Counted from the first letter of the stretch, positions 38,300-50,749 are shown. The stretch is 64,000 nucleotides of DNA from Krasilnikovozyma curviuscula (GCA_014825775.1 MVAQ01000016.1:62001-126000); one strand, 5' to 3'. The notes: generated from the sequence alone by a model not told the origin. Made by a program: numbers and translations.

Positions 38300-38396
38300 A
38301 ACTTGAGCATCAGAAAGAGTCAGGGTGAAAGTATTGCGCGCAAATGAAGACACTACATGGGAGGTGCTCTTTGGCGCTTAGCAACTCGCGGTGCAA
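38300..38396 (-). repeat. Repeat copy F (inverted, diverged)
   Basis: On the minus strand it reads GCACCGCGAGTTGCTAAGCG, CCAAAGAGCACCTCCCATG, TAGTGTCTTCATTTGCGCGC, aligning to the left and middle parts of the plus-strand copies. The right half is badly decayed. Confidence 0.65.
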
Positions 38397-38730
38397 CTTC
38401 ACCTTTAATAATATCGCGGTGCAGTAAGAATAAGCACAGGACTTGTTACTGACTACAGTTATTAAATTTGCGACTGGACCTGGCTTGTTTCCCAGTCATT
38501 ATTACCTTGATTTAAAGAACTGATAGTATCATCGCCTGCAGAACGTCTCTGCTGTTTTTAGTATTCTAACTTGAAAATTAGTCGAGCCTTGTCATTCATT
38601 TCATTGATTGAAGCTAAAGGTCAAATCTTCGTCAGAAATTTGACCCAAAGATCAAAAGTTGTCATTGCGCTGCCACTTGCTTAAACCTATTGAAGATATA
38701 GCTGAGTAACGCTTGTTGGTATTATTGGTA

Positions 38731-38845
38731 TTGGGCCGCAACTTGCTAAGCGCCAAAGCGCGCCTTCTACATAGTTTACCATTTATTTGCGCACAAGACT
38801 TGCACCTCGAACTACTTCTGATGTCTAGTTCTTGGTGAAGTGCAA
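38731..38845 (+). repeat. Repeat copy B
   Basis: Contains GCCGCAACTTGCTAAGCGCC, AAAGCGCGCCTTCTACATAG, then GCGCACAAGACTTGCACCTC and GAACTACTTCTGATGTCTAG. It is preceded by GAGTAACGCTTGTTGGTATT, a flank also seen before copy C. A weaker echo (GCGCTGCCACTTGCTTAAAC) lies at about 38668-38687. Confidence 0.75.
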
Positions 38846-39061
38846 TCAACAAAAGGCTCATTCAAGTAAAACAAAACAAAAACCTAACAAATGATCTTAA
38901 AAGTATCTTTGTACTGAATCTACAAATCTACTAGAACATCTCAACAACATAATCTGTTTACTGTATCAAAAATAGCCTACTAATATGTAATATGCTTTCT
39001 TAAGACAGTTGGCTAACTAATAACAATCTAAAACAATATATGTAGACGCTGATCAGATCGC

Positions 39062-39202
39062 GAGTAACAGGGCATTTATTGTTGGTATTGTGGGTACTGC
39101 GCCGCAATTTGCTAAGCGCCAAAGCGCGCCTCCTATATAGTAGCTTCATTTGCGCACGAGACTACCTCGAACTACTTCTGATACTTAGTTCATGGTGCAG
39201 TC
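39062..39202 (+). repeat. Repeat copy C
   Basis: Contains GCGCCGCAATTTGCTAAGCG, CCAAAGCGCGCCTCCTATAT, then CTACCTCGAACTACTTCTGA and TACTTAGTTCATGGTGCAGT. It shares the GAGTAAC...TTGTTGGTATT flank with copy B, which extends the unit leftward by ~35 bp. Confidence 0.75.
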
Positions 39203-39391
39203 ATTTCAATATTTATCCTTCACTGGGTCAGCTTTCATCATATCGTCAGACTGGGACTGGAACCGCGACGGCAGGTTCCTTTTTTTCTCATGAACATCGA
39301 GGTCCATTCTTCCAGCAGCAAAGAGTAAAAGATATTGTGGCATTGGGTCACTGCTCTTAAATAATTTGAAACTGATCGTACACTGAAAAGA

Positions 39392-39510
39392 TGTTATTGC
39401 GCCGCGACTCATTAAGCGAGCGCCATAGCGCTTCAACTATATAGTCAGTTTTTGAGCACAGTGGGCCTGCACCTGGAACCGTTTTTGCTACTAAAGTTCC
39501 TGGTGGAGTC
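39392..39510 (+). repeat. Repeat copy D (diverged)
   Basis: Contains TTGCGCCGCGACTCATTAAG, a GCGAGCGCCATAGCGCTTC variant, ACTATATAGTCAG, then GCACAGTGGGCCTGCACCTG and GTTCCTGGTGGAGTC. It is the oldest-looking plus-strand copy. Confidence 0.65.
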
Positions 39511-40240
39511 TAAACTGCAGGAAATGAATCCCGATATGCCATAATTTGCGCTGGCGCCTTGTATCGGCGTGTTTACTACGTATATCATGTTCTGATACGA
39601 TCTATATCTTACCTCTCAAGAGGCTAGACATGGTGTTTTCCAACTATATTTATTCTGCCCTTTGTCGACAAACGACAGCCTGACGCTGACGAAAGTCACT
39701 GCTGAGCTGAGTGTTAGTGTTCGAGTTTTCTTGCACAACGACACTCCCTTCCTGAGGTTCTCATGAAGCTAGAATATTTATTGGTGTTAGTTTTTCTGAA
39801 TAAGCCTTCCTCTGTGTACATAAGTTTCCTGTGGCCTCTCCAGATATCTTACCAAGTTATGTTTCATCTCACCCCAAGTACAAGGCCGCAATGGTTTCAA
39901 GTCCAGCTCGAAAGCATTCCTGTTGGGTTCCACCTTATTAAGTTGCCTATGGGGCTTCTGCTCCGAATTTCTGCTCTTCGGAGCAGTGATCACAATCTTG
40001 ACGCTCCACACCAGCATCGGTTCTCTACTGAGGGTCTAGCTGACTATGACGTCTGTAAGCTTGACCGCTTAAAGCATTTTGATGCTTCTCATCCTTTCCT
40101 CATCTTTCCCTTGTAATTTTGTCTCAATTCTGTAGTGTGGTTCGCTGGGATTGCGCCACCAGCTTGCTATTTTCCTGCCAGCGAACCTGGCTCACATGAA
40201 ACACGTCCCTACCGTCCACTCGCTTCCTTACTCAGAAACG

Positions 40241-41309
40241 ATGCTGCTTCGTTCAGCTGTCCTGTTAGCTGGACTTGTGAGTCCTACCATTGCCCTTAGG
40301 TTACAGTCACCCCAGGTCAATGTCATTTCCTCAGAGGGATCGACTCTTGAATCTCACACGTAAGTTCGAAACTACTGATCCATGGACTATGAATCTATAT
40401 CAAACACACCTTTGCAGTCCTGTCTCTGACTGGGTTTTCTTTGCACTGTGTCCTTCAAAAAAATTACTACAGCCTGCAGGATTTGAAGTCTATTTCATCG
40501 CCAATCTCACTCCCAGCACTCTCCACCCTCAAGCTATCCTTCCTGGTGACAGAAGACGATAGCGGAGAGCCTGTCCAGCCCCACCAAGCCCATCTCAGTT
40601 TCGTTGATATACTCAGTGGTCAAGATTTCGTCTTTCCACTAAACGTTCGAGCAAACGGCAGAGGGAAGTTCGAGATAGTACGTGAAATCCCCTTTCACTC
40701 TTTAAGTTTAGGTTGACTCAACTCTAATTATCCATTTTATTTTTCTGTTAGGACACTGCATCCCCTCCCACCCAGCTGGCGCAGTCATCTGGGCAGCTTC
40801 AAGTTACGTTGAACGTTGGATCACTCGACGACGACAAATCGACCTCGTTCCCCTTCTTTACCATGGCACTGCCAGCTTCTTCGCTGACACTAGCTCCAAG
40901 TTAGTCCAGTGTAAACAATTTCATTCCAAGTGGACGCGCACACCTGACTGGTATATTATCTTCTTGTACAGGTCCGACCCACTCGTTTGCGCCTCAACCA
41001 GAGATTACTCACACGTTCAGAGAGGATGAAAAAATGCCCCCAGTCGCACTCTCTCTAGTTGGAACGGCGCTCTCAGTCTCTCCTTGGATCTTGCTGTCTG
41101 CATTTCTGTCGGCATTGGCACTGCCTCTGAGCACCAGCGAGCTTCACCTGAAGTCACCATTTTTCCTCTCGGTTGTCGGTCTAGAGGCTGCCATCGTTGC
41201 GTACTGGGTCAAAATCAGGATCTACCAATTCCTTCCTTTGTTCGCAGCTATAGGCGTTCTCGCGCTTGTGACTGGACGACTTGCTCTTAGTAATAGAAAC
41301 AAGAAATAG
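40241..41309 (+). CDS. SWP1: Oligosaccharyltransferase subunit Swp1 / ribophorin II
   Basis: Subunit of the ER oligosaccharyltransferase that transfers glycans to Asn in the lumen. Four exons: 40241-40359, 40473-40677, 40752-40899 and 40972-41309. Starting at ATG 40241 gives a good signal peptide (MLLRSAVLLAGLVSPTIAL); the upstream in-frame ATG at 40196 would bury it. The lumenal part has SFVDILSGQDFVFPLNV. The C-terminus has the family hallmark ITHTFREDEKMPPVALSLVG followed by three membrane spans and ends LALSNRNKK, a KKxx-like ER-retention tail (RNKK). About 269 residues, near yeast Swp1 in size. It converges on PRP28 with a 165-bp gap. Confidence 0.9.
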
Positions 41310-41473
41310 AACAGGATGCGGTGATGGCAGCAATTACAATGAACACCTTTGCTCATCAAGAGCAAGTTTACTCCTCTCCTTCCCTCTTTCTCTTTGCATG
41401 GTCCCGCGCTATCAATAAGGAAGGACGTAGCGATCAGCTCATCGGACTGGCTTCAAAATATCTTGCACTCTGA

Positions 41474-44257
41474 TCACTCACTCATTTTCTGCTGAGCACT
41501 AGGATGTCTAGCCAGCTCAGGATCAAGTTTAGAGATGGGAGACTTAGAGATCTCGTTCTTCAGATCGTACCTGGTGAGCAAGAAAGACGATAATTAGCCA
41601 GAAAAAAAACGAAAACAAACAATAATTGATGAAACTCACATGACCTCGTCGTCTTCGTGACCCAGGAAAGTGATGGCTATACCTGTTTTACCAGCACGAC
41701 CAGTTCGACCTAAGAATTCGAGCAAACCTCAGTTGAGTCAGATCGGTCATTCGAGGATCAAGTTACCAACTTACCAATCCTGTGAACATAAGCTTCAATA
41801 GTATTGGCCATTTGATAGTTGATAACAAGGGAGACATCAGGAACATCAATACCACGCCCAGCAAGGTCTGTCGCTACGAGAATGTTGACCTCGTGATTAC
41901 GCAGAGCATTCAACGCAGCTTCACGTTGCTCTTGATTTTTGCCGGAATGCAAAGTGATAGCGGACAACTGAAAGTGAAGTTAAATTAAAAAGAAGTTAAA
42001 AGGTTTAAATGACAACGCGGTACCACAAAGAAGCAAGCAAACGGCACTCACCCCTGCTCGTTGTAAGTCTTTGCACACCATGTCGGCAGTCTTTTTCTGA
42101 TTACAAAAGACAATCATAGGTGGTGGAAGGCCACATGAATGCAAAATTTGTATCATTCGTTGTCTAAGAAAGGAAACCAAGGCATTAGATAAATTTTGAC
42201 CTGAAAATCGGAAGAAATTCGAGGCGCTCACTTCTTCTGTTCGTCTCCTTTAGTAAATTCAGTTCGTTGTTCGACAGTATCAACAGCCTATAGAAAGTTT
42301 TTGCATTAATGGAACAAGCTGGCTATGGCACAAAAAGATGAGCAAACTCACTTGGCCTGCAACGCCGATGGTGACAACCGCCGGCTTGCGTAGATACTTC
42401 TTGGACAATCTCTCTACTGCAGCAGGCATAGTAGCAGAGAACAGCGTAGTCACTCTCCACGCTTTCCCTTCAGCTTGTGAGTCCATCAAAGCGTCTACCT
42501 CAATGCCTTCAGGCTTGACGTTATCCGCAGGCAGGGCATCGAGAATGTAGTTCAGCTCATCTTCGAATCCCAAGTCAACCATCCGGTCTGCTTCATCCAT
42601 CACTACGTAAGAGCATTGGCTGAGAACCAAAATATGCTTTTCCAAGATATCCCTCAGACGTCCTGGTGTTGCAATAATGATTTCAGCGCCTTCTCGCAAG
42701 TTGTATTGCTGCTCCTCAATTGCTCGACCACCGACGATGGATACACAAGTGTAACCCATCGGAGATGCAAACTTCCTCGCTTCACCTTCAATTTGTTGAG
42801 CTAGTTCACGAGTAGGAGCCATAATCAGAGCATAAGGTCCCATATGCCTGTTGTTATCGTCCAATTTGGGGAGCTTCTCTATGTAGGACAGCATGGGAAT
42901 GACAAAACTGGCTGTTTTACCAGAACCTAAGGGAACGGTCAAAATAACCGTGGATGAGCGAAAGCCATAACAAAGTACAAATTGGAAAAATGCAATCCAC
43001 CTACCAGTTTCGGCGATACCAATGAGATCTCGATACTGTAAACCAATTGGAATAGCTTGACGCTGAATCGCTGACGGCTCCTTGTAGCCGATTTCAGCAA
43101 TGACGTTCTGAATATTGCTGGGAATAGCTGATTCTTCCCAAGACCTCATTGGGTGAGGTATTTGTCCACCTCGAGCTGCGATGCTGAAGTCTTCCCTAAA
43201 AATTCTCCAGTCTCTGTCCTTCATCTCGCTCAATGGCTTATCGGTCCAATGGCGCTCATCAACTCCTGATTTGGTTGCAATCCTCCGTTCGTACTCGTCA
43301 GCATATTGATCTTGAGGTCCAGACTTAGCGCTTCCTCTACCCCAGGCATTCTGCAACCCTGCGACACTCCCTCCGAGCATCACACCACCACCACCAAAGG
43401 TTCCGATCGACGAAGCGCCGGTATCTTCCGATCCATCCCAGTCGAAAATGAACTTCTTGTCGTTCATTTTTCTGATTTTTCTTTTTTTGTCTGAAGCGAT
43501 GCCCAAGTACCTTGCCTTCACTTCTTCGAGGTCAACATCGGGATCCATCGAGTTGGGGGCGTTTGAGCGTGGCCCGGTATTGTTGGCGTTGATGCCGTTG
43601 CCACTTGAACCGTGGGGATATTTGCCATTGCTGTTGTCACCTCTTGGTCCTGGAGGGACTTGCGAGGAACGAGGTCCACTGGGCGGAGGTTGGGATCGAG
43701 AGCTGGGCCTGTCGAGGTCGTGGTATCCATTACCATGTCTTCTGTCATTCCCTATACAATAGATTATCCCATCACAAAGGCAGTCGTCAGTGCATGACCA
43801 AAAAAAGTATGAGAGAAGAAGAAAACGATGACGGCTGACCTTGGTTGTGCACCCCATTTCGACCGCCGTAACCACCACCACCTCCTCCTCCTCCTCCTCC
43901 TCCTCCATATCGACCGCCATTTCCATAAGATGAGGAAGATGAGGGCAGATTCTTCCTGCGTTCAAGCTCAGCTTTGTCCTCCAAATCTCTCCTCTCTTGG
44001 AGCGTCCTTTGTGTGCCCTCTTTCTGCTCCTCAATTTCCTTCTGCCTCTTTTCCAATGCAATCTTCTGACGTTCAGCTTTGGTCAGAAACTTGGGCTGCA
44101 GCAGGATCGAGATCGAAAAAGAAAATCAAGTCAGCATGGCGAAATGGATTCATTCGAGAGAAGAAACCGTTGGATAATTCACCTTCGAAGCCAGCGCTTG
44201 TTCTTCCTTCTGTTTTGCTACTAAAGCGTCGATGCTGATTGGCGTGGATGGAGCCAT
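41474..44257 (-). CDS. PRP28: DEAD-box ATPase Prp28 (U5-100K)
   Basis: RNA helicase that displaces U1 from the 5' splice site so U6 can pair, in the nucleus. Minus strand from ATG 44257 ([15 protein letters not shown]). The N-terminus has a charged coiled coil ([20 protein letters not shown]), a 12-residue glycine run and the Prp28-specific [13 protein letters not shown] and [18 protein letters not shown]. Helicase motifs: GSGKT (split by an intron), [48 protein letters not shown], then HRIG and RTGRAGKTG. The Prp28 tail [13 protein letters not shown] ends at 41474. The start codon is 294 bp from that of DHH1, read in the opposite direction. Confidence 0.95.
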
Positions 44258-44551
44258 CGTAGAGGAAGACTCTGGCCTTTGTTGAAATGGCAAGGAAAGA
44301 AAAGGATTCGCCAGAGAAATGCAGTTGGCAGCCAGAGCGACAGGTCGCCCGCCAACCAGCACACCCTCTTCCCTATTTTGATTATCGTTCAATTACCCCT
44401 GGAAGTCCACAAAAAGAAGCAGCAGCAGGTGCTTTCTCCAAACCAGTCCCAGTCTAATCAGTCCAGTTGAATTCTTGACCCAATCCAGCCCTTAGCGCCA
44501 TCAGAGCCTAGGGAACAGCAGCAGCAGCGAAAAAGCCATCCAGATCCAGAC

Positions 44552-46557
44552 ATGGATGCAACGACTAGGTGAGCTGATTGGCCTTAGTGTAAACTCACTA
44601 CGCAGCTGGAGTCCTGCCTTTTTAAACCTCCTGTGCCCGGGCAGAGGGTCCATACTTTCTTGGCCTGCCTCATTTTTCTCTTTTCTTCTGTCATCCTTGA
44701 TGATTGCACGTAACTTACCTCTTGTATCTTAGTTCCAACGCCAACGGTGACTGGAAGGCATCTTTAAATCTGCCTGCAAAGGACAACAGACCTCAAACTG
44801 AGGTGAGTGGATCACTTTTTCTCCATCTGTTTTGTCCCCTGGCTGGTCGCTTGAGCAAAGAGAGGGCAACAAGAAAGTAATGTGTGTTTTTTTATCTCAT
44901 GATATCTGTGGGTGATATAGGATGTCCTCAACACCAAAGGAGCGGAGTTTGAAGATTTCTACCTGAAGAGGGAACTTCTTATGGGAATCTTTGAAGCAGG
45001 CTTCGAAAGACCGAGTCCAATCCAAGAAGAAGCCATTCCTGTCGCTCTCACAGGTAGAGATATTCTCGCCAGGGTGAGTGTCTAGCTTGGAACTGAGCAG
45101 TCTGCTTTATTAGTTAACCACCTATTTATTGTTAGGCCAAAAATGGTACAGGAAAGACTGCTGCGTTCATTATCCCATCGTTAGAAAAAATCAACGCGAA
45201 AATACCAAAAATTCAAGCTCTCCTTCTTGTTCCTACCCGTGAATTGGCTCTCCAAACCTCTCAAGTCACCAAAACGCTGTCGAAGCATATGGGTATCAAC
45301 GTCATGGTTACTACTGGAGGAACGACCCTAAAGGACGACATTCTTCGTTTATCCGAGACCGTTCATGTTCTCGTCGGAACGCCAGGTAGAATCTTGGATC
45401 TTGCTGGAAAAGGGGTGGCAGATCTGAGTGCTTGTACTACATTCGTCATGGATGAAGCCGATAAGCTGCTCAGTCCGGAATTCCAACCAGTCATGGAACA
45501 ACTCTTGAGTTTCTGCCCTGCCGAGCGACAAGTGATGCTCTTTTCTGCTACTTTCCCAATCATTGTCAAAGACTTCAAGGTAAGCCCTGTGCTTATATAA
45601 CGATTTGCCGAGTGAATTGATTAATTTCTGTTTCTAAAGGACAAAAACATGGTCCAACCGCACGAAATCAACTTGATGGAGGAGCTCACTCTTCGAGGAG
45701 TCACCCAGTATTACGCTTTTGTAGAAGAGAGACAGAAAGTTCACTGTTTGAACACCCTATTTTCCAAAGTATGTCAATTAAGTCGGATCAAGGGTCCCGG
45801 TTTTCTGACGTTTCGTGGTGACTTTATAGCTCCAAATCAATCAATCAATCATTTTCTGTAACTCTACCAACAGAGTCGAGCTTTTGGCCAAAAAGATCAC
45901 CGAACTTGGATATTCTTGCTTCTATTCTCACGCCAAAATGCTTCAAGCCCACCGAAACCGAGTTTTCCATGACTTTCGATCCGGTGTTTGTCGTAACCTA
46001 GTATGTTCCGGTAAGTTGTCTCTTTCCTTTCACCTTTCTCTTTCGTGTCACTTTGTAGCTGATCAAATCTTTGTCGCCCAGATCTGTTGACTCGTGGTAT
46101 CGATATTCAAGCTGTTAATGTCGTCATCAATTTCGTAAGTTACTCAATTTCGAACTAAAAGGGTATATCTCACATCTGTTACTACTTTCGGTAGGATTTT
46201 CCTAAAACTGCTGAAACATACCTGCACCGAATCGGTCGTTCCGGTCGATTTGGTCACCTTGGTATTGCCATAAACCTGTTGACCATGGAAGATAGGTTCA
46301 ACCTGTATCGAATCGAACAAGAACTTGGAACTGAAATTCAACCTGTCCCGTCAACGATCGATGCGAGATTGTATGTCTCACCTTCCGCGATCGCCGACCA
46401 AGCCCAAGGACCGCAACAGAGGAACGTGCCCCCACCTTCTCAAGCTCAGCAGCAGCAACAACACCATGCCCATGGTGGCCATGGGGGCCAACACAGGAAT
46501 AACGGAGGTCACCAACAACAGCGTCCAGCGCAAAGGCAGCAGCAGCAACGCGCTTGA
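44552..46557 (+). CDS. DHH1: DEAD-box helicase Dhh1 / DDX6 (Vad1 in Cryptococcus)
   Basis: Cytoplasmic P-body helicase that promotes mRNA decapping and represses translation. In Cryptococcus neoformans the orthologue is VAD1, a virulence regulator. Starts ATG 44552 with a 17-nt coding exon (MDATTR), then [17 protein letters not shown] and [20 protein letters not shown]. Motifs: [17 protein letters not shown] (Q motif), [63 protein letters not shown] and [13 protein letters not shown]. The C-terminus is a Gln/His/Gly-rich low-complexity tail. Eight or so exons. It is head-to-head with PRP28 and converges on the CSC1-like gene. Confidence 0.95.
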
Positions 46558-46886
46558 TGAGTTGTTCTTGCGGTCCTAACAGAAATGCGAGGAAATGATG
46601 AGGGAAGGACTTCAATAGTACTTCATTTGTGTTGTTAGTTACGTATCGCCCTATCCCACACGTTCTTTGAAACCTCGAGCCACTCTCAAAATAACTTGCG
46701 GCGCATATCTCTGCGGAAAGAGTCGAGCTTTTATAACTGAACGGAAAACATGCCGAATAAAATTATGGCATAATAGTATAAATATATTGATCACCTGGAA
46801 AGTGTGGAGGGAAAGAAGCAGAACGCAGTGTGAACAGACTCCTAGCACGATGACAATGTGAAGTAAACGCAAGAGCAAATCTAAAT
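46558..46886. other. Convergent 3' region of DHH1 and the CSC1-like gene
   Basis: 330 bp of 3' UTR space. Nothing else is visible. Confidence 0.4.
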
Positions 46887-49800
46887 CTACTCCTCGTGGT
46901 GGGTAGTTTCTGGAGGAGGACCAGTAATATCGACTTTGCCTAAAGAAATAAAGAAGTGCAAATTTCGTATAGGAAAACAAAAGAACAAAAGACAAAAAAA
47001 AGGTGTCAATTGAAAAGCAGGAAAAAAGGGTTGTCATGTGAGGCTTACCTTTGGCATTCATCTCAGTATCCCTCATCGTGGCTCGGACTTTGGATGCCAT
47101 GAGCAGTCTGACAGCCTCTTCGGAAACACCCAAATCATCCTTTGCCAGCCAAATTACTTTCTGGTCTTCATAGGCAGCTGGATGAGAGAACGCATCATCA
47201 ATCTTTGAGTGAAGCTTATTGGTAGAGCTGGGGCCTGAAGGGGAAGAAGCACCAGTCGGTTGAAGCTCAAATCGCTCCCCTTTTTCTTCCTCGGAGTTGA
47301 CAGTCTTGAGTGGGTTCAATGGAGCCTTGTCGTGAGTTGCTGATTGTTCATCATCACCAATTACGCTGCCTTCATGTCCAGTTTCTGTTGGCATCCCGTA
47401 CGATTTATGTGCCAAGGACAGAGGAAGAGACATCTCGAGGGGGTTATAAGAATCGTTGAGAACAAGTTGGAATCCAACCTGTTTAGGTATCGAAAGATTC
47501 GTCAGTGAAACAAGTACGAAAGAAAATGTCATCTCGACGGCTGAACTTACGGTTAAGACAATGAGAACAATCATGAGAGCACCCTGTGGGATTGATTTTG
47601 CTTTTCCGTTTTGGTCTCTGGCCAAAAAGAACAGAGCGCACATACACACTTGCTGAACGTAAAGCCCACAAAAGACGTGAGTAATGGCCTTTGGGAAGAA
47701 AAGCCCGCCAGTTTCTGTAGCCGGAGGATTGTCATACACCCAGGTGAAGAGGTACTTCCAAGCCTGACAACAGATCGAAGTCAGCGCCATCGGAGCAAGT
47801 TAAAAGCGCGGAGCTGATAAACTTTACCAAGAAGAGGAGCATGAAGGAGAAACAAGCAAGTCCATTGATGACAGGGGATATCAAAGAATAGCCCAGAGTG
47901 ATGACCACCAGAAGAGTGACGTTCGGGAATGTGGTACCCCAACTAGTATTTCTCATCGTATATTTGATGTTGTAAACGGAACGAGGAGTAGAGCCGAGAA
48001 GGAACAACTTCACGTAATAAATCTGTAACCAGCGAGGGAAAGTATTAGCACGATAAGCACCATTAAGCATTGTTTGGGAGGTGGAAACATACTGCCAGAG
48101 GAACATATTGGATGAAATTGCCAGCTGCACCCGCAATACCTTGCAGCGCGACGTATGTGAGGAAGAAATTTGAGGCCAACGGCAAATTGGTGGCCAAAAT
48201 GGTAGCGACAGAGCTTGGATTGGAAGCCAATTGCGCCACGGCAGGCATGAGACCGGAAGCAAGGGTAGTAATAATGAAACCGTGCTACAATTGGAGCAAA
48301 GAATGTTAACTCAAATTCTATGACACACTGAAAACGACTCACAATGAACAGGAAGATGAAGTATCGCGTCATCAAAGAAAGCTCCAATCCAGTTCGTCTT
48401 GGAATACCTTCAAATTTGGCCAATACTGTCGAGAAGGTGGTATGAGTTGTCAGTGATAGCTAATGGCAATTACCAAAGAGATGACGCTCACATCTCAATA
48501 CGATGGGAAGCAACATAAACAAGACAGCCAACAGTACTGGGGGTAGAACACCAGAGATAATGCCGACAACAACTGATGGAAGTTTGCACAACCATTCCAT
48601 CCACGAGAACTTGGCACAGAGACCACTGACGTTGCTGACAATACCGACGAAAGCGACTTCACAGTGACAAAAGTACGTGAGAAATGCTCAAAACATGTAC
48701 GACTCGCGGGGTGTTCGAAACTTACCAGGAATGGCCCAAAAGAGAATGAGAGCAATAGTAATTGCCCAACTGATGGCAAATCTGATCTGCTGTTCGTATG
48801 AATTCATTCCAAGGTTGCCCCAAATAACATCGTCTGGTGCGAGCTCAAGGAAGCGCTTGTGCATGGTATAAGGTTGGTGGTGATTCAACGTTGCAGCAGC
48901 CATGTGAGCAGCAATCTGCTGGTTGAACAAGATGAACGCAGAATTGAGAGGAGGGTACTCGACATCTTCTGCAAGGTGAGCCGCCATTTTATCCTTGTCC
49001 AATTGAGTGCGAGAGGTGTGAAGAGCCTGGGTGCATTCTATGATCTTATCGCGACACCAGTCGATGGTGTCAACCTTCTGCCCCATAAAAGGCAAAGCGA
49101 ATGGGAACCATTTGAAAGGTGGAAGACGATGAGATGGTCTCTTCTTGGCAGGAACGAGCTTCTCAGCCAAAGTTTGGTCATTCTCAAGATTGCCGGTCGT
49201 GTTCCACTTCTCGTCCAATGGAGCAGCGTTCTTCTTTTTGGATGCCTTTTCAGCTTTCAGACGGAGCTTGGCTGCAGTTTTGGCCAAGTTGGTTTCAGCA
49301 GATTCAAGTTTGGTGCATGCTTTCAAACGCATTTCGTAGAGATCTGGCATTTCCTTGAGATTCCTGTGGGACCAAACCCGAGCAAGAGAAAGCAGTTGTT
49401 AGAAGTAGTCATGAGTAAATCTGAACTGCTCCCTGAGAAACAAACGAGGTGAACGTACCGGTTGAGCCAGATCTTTTTGATACCACCAGGTAAGTGACTA
49501 TAAAGTTGTTTGAGCTTCTCCTCATGAAGGTCTGTGTTTAAGTGAAACAGGATATAGGCGTGAGATTACTCGCGAGAAGAGAACAACCATAGCCGGAAAA
49601 GGCGGAACTCTCACTCACAGGCCGTTGGAATTCCAGTGACAAGGATGGTGCTGGCTTGTGGTAGTGAAGAGTGTTCTTCACTGATAAGGTATCTTTGACG
49701 AACAGTGACCCATTCTCGCATCTCGTCTCGGAGATTATAGAGGATCCAAGCTAAATTGATACGATCAAGTGTGGGCAAAATATTAGACCGACAGCGACGC

Positions 49801-50749
49801 TGTCTGAATCAATTCGAGAAGCTCACCAGTGAAGAGGTATGACAAGATCAGATGAGCGGCATATCTTGATTGGCTTGAAAGGCCAACGTTTGCAAAGGTA
49901 AACTTGTCAAGGCCAGAGCGGCCAGAGACGCCCGTGTTGGCTGCGTTAATTGGCATAAGAACGAGCCATGAGATGATCCAGATCGGGAAAAGGATCTTGA
50001 CGACCATTCTCAAGAATCGGACGAAGACATACGCGTCGACGCTGGATGAATGAGGGGAGAGGGGGACAGGGATGTTTTTTCGAGATCAGCAAATGACATG
50101 ACTTTTCTGTGTTGTTTTTAAGGCAAAGTACATACCCATTCTTGGCCAAAATGAGTTTCGGATCTGATTTTATCAGAGCCCATGGCCACCCTAGTAGACT
50201 TGGTGAGAGGGGAGACTCGCGGTTCCTGCGAGACGAAGGAGATAAGAAATTTGCGGGAAGTCAGTCGATGAGGCCATTGAGACGCGACCCCACTGAATTG
50301 CTTGTCCTCCAGTGAAGCCAGAACTGGTGAGATACCAGCAAGTCTTGCTTCACAGGCCAGCAGGACAAGCCCTCTTTCGGTATGATGATCGACTGACCTC
50401 TCTTCTGGGATAAACGTTCTGGGTTCATAAATAGTCTTGAACTGGCGCCTAATGAGAGTGAATGCAATGAGTTCGACACCTGCAATGATCAAATTGAGGA
50501 CCAAGGAGGTGATGAAGGTTGAGGTTGAGGCAGTCGTTGCCTGAGCTTGGGAACTGAGAGACCATCGAGACGAAAAACAAGTCGAGACGAGGAGGGGCGG
50601 ATGGCGGAAAAGATGAAACAGGATATGGAGTTTTTTTCAAGTTTCCCAAAGAGAGTGAAGACAATGAGTAGTGAGTCAACTGAGTGGACAATCACACCAA
50701 GTAAACATATACAGAGAGAGGGGAAGAGAGGAGCAACTCACGCCGACAT
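46887..50749 (-). CDS. CSC1/OSCA/TMEM63 (DUF221) stress-gated cation channel family protein
   Basis: Multi-pass plasma-membrane protein of the hyperosmolality- or stretch-gated calcium-permeable channel family. Minus strand: an 8-nt coding first exon (ATGTCGGC, 50749-50742) joins SFITSLVLNLIIAGVELIA-like span 1, then KTIYEPRTFIPEER and PSLLGWPWALIKSDPKLILA, then VFVRFLRMVVKILFPIWIIS. Cytosolic loop: LPPFKWFPFALPFMGQKVDT and SAFILFNQQIAAHMA, the usual family motif. The channel core includes RFAISWAITIALILFWAIPG, ALQGIAGAAGNFIQYVPLA and SPVINGLACFSFMLLFL. The C-terminal tail is Ser/Glu-rich and ends PPPETTHHEE at 46887. Roughly 14 exons. A ~1-kb upstream region separates it from the GT61 gene. 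Confidence 0.9.

Larger units (their letters stand above)
36524..40240. other. 3.7-kb gene-poor, repeat-bearing intergenic region
   Basis: No recognisable gene. The region is AT-richer than its flanks and full of stops in all frames, and it carries at least six copies of a ~110-bp repeat in both orientations (listed separately). The longest ATG-started frame is 39763-40116 (117 codons, plus strand), with no family resemblance and probably chance or a decayed element. At 3.7 kb it is too short to be a typical tremellomycete centromere. Confidence 0.6.

Noticed and set aside
39763..40116. 117-codon ATG-started frame on the plus strand in the repeat region
   Set aside because: No recognisable domain or splice pattern and surrounded by decayed repeats; kept only as a note, not as a gene.
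36524..40240. Possible centromere or large transposon
   Set aside because: Too short for tremellomycete centromeres and lacks any reverse transcriptase, integrase or transposase reading frame.
44569..44732. Possible snoRNA in the first DHH1 intron (TTGATGA and CTGA present)
   Set aside because: The boxes are in the wrong order for a C/D RNA: CTGA is at the 5' end and TTGATGA near the 3' end.
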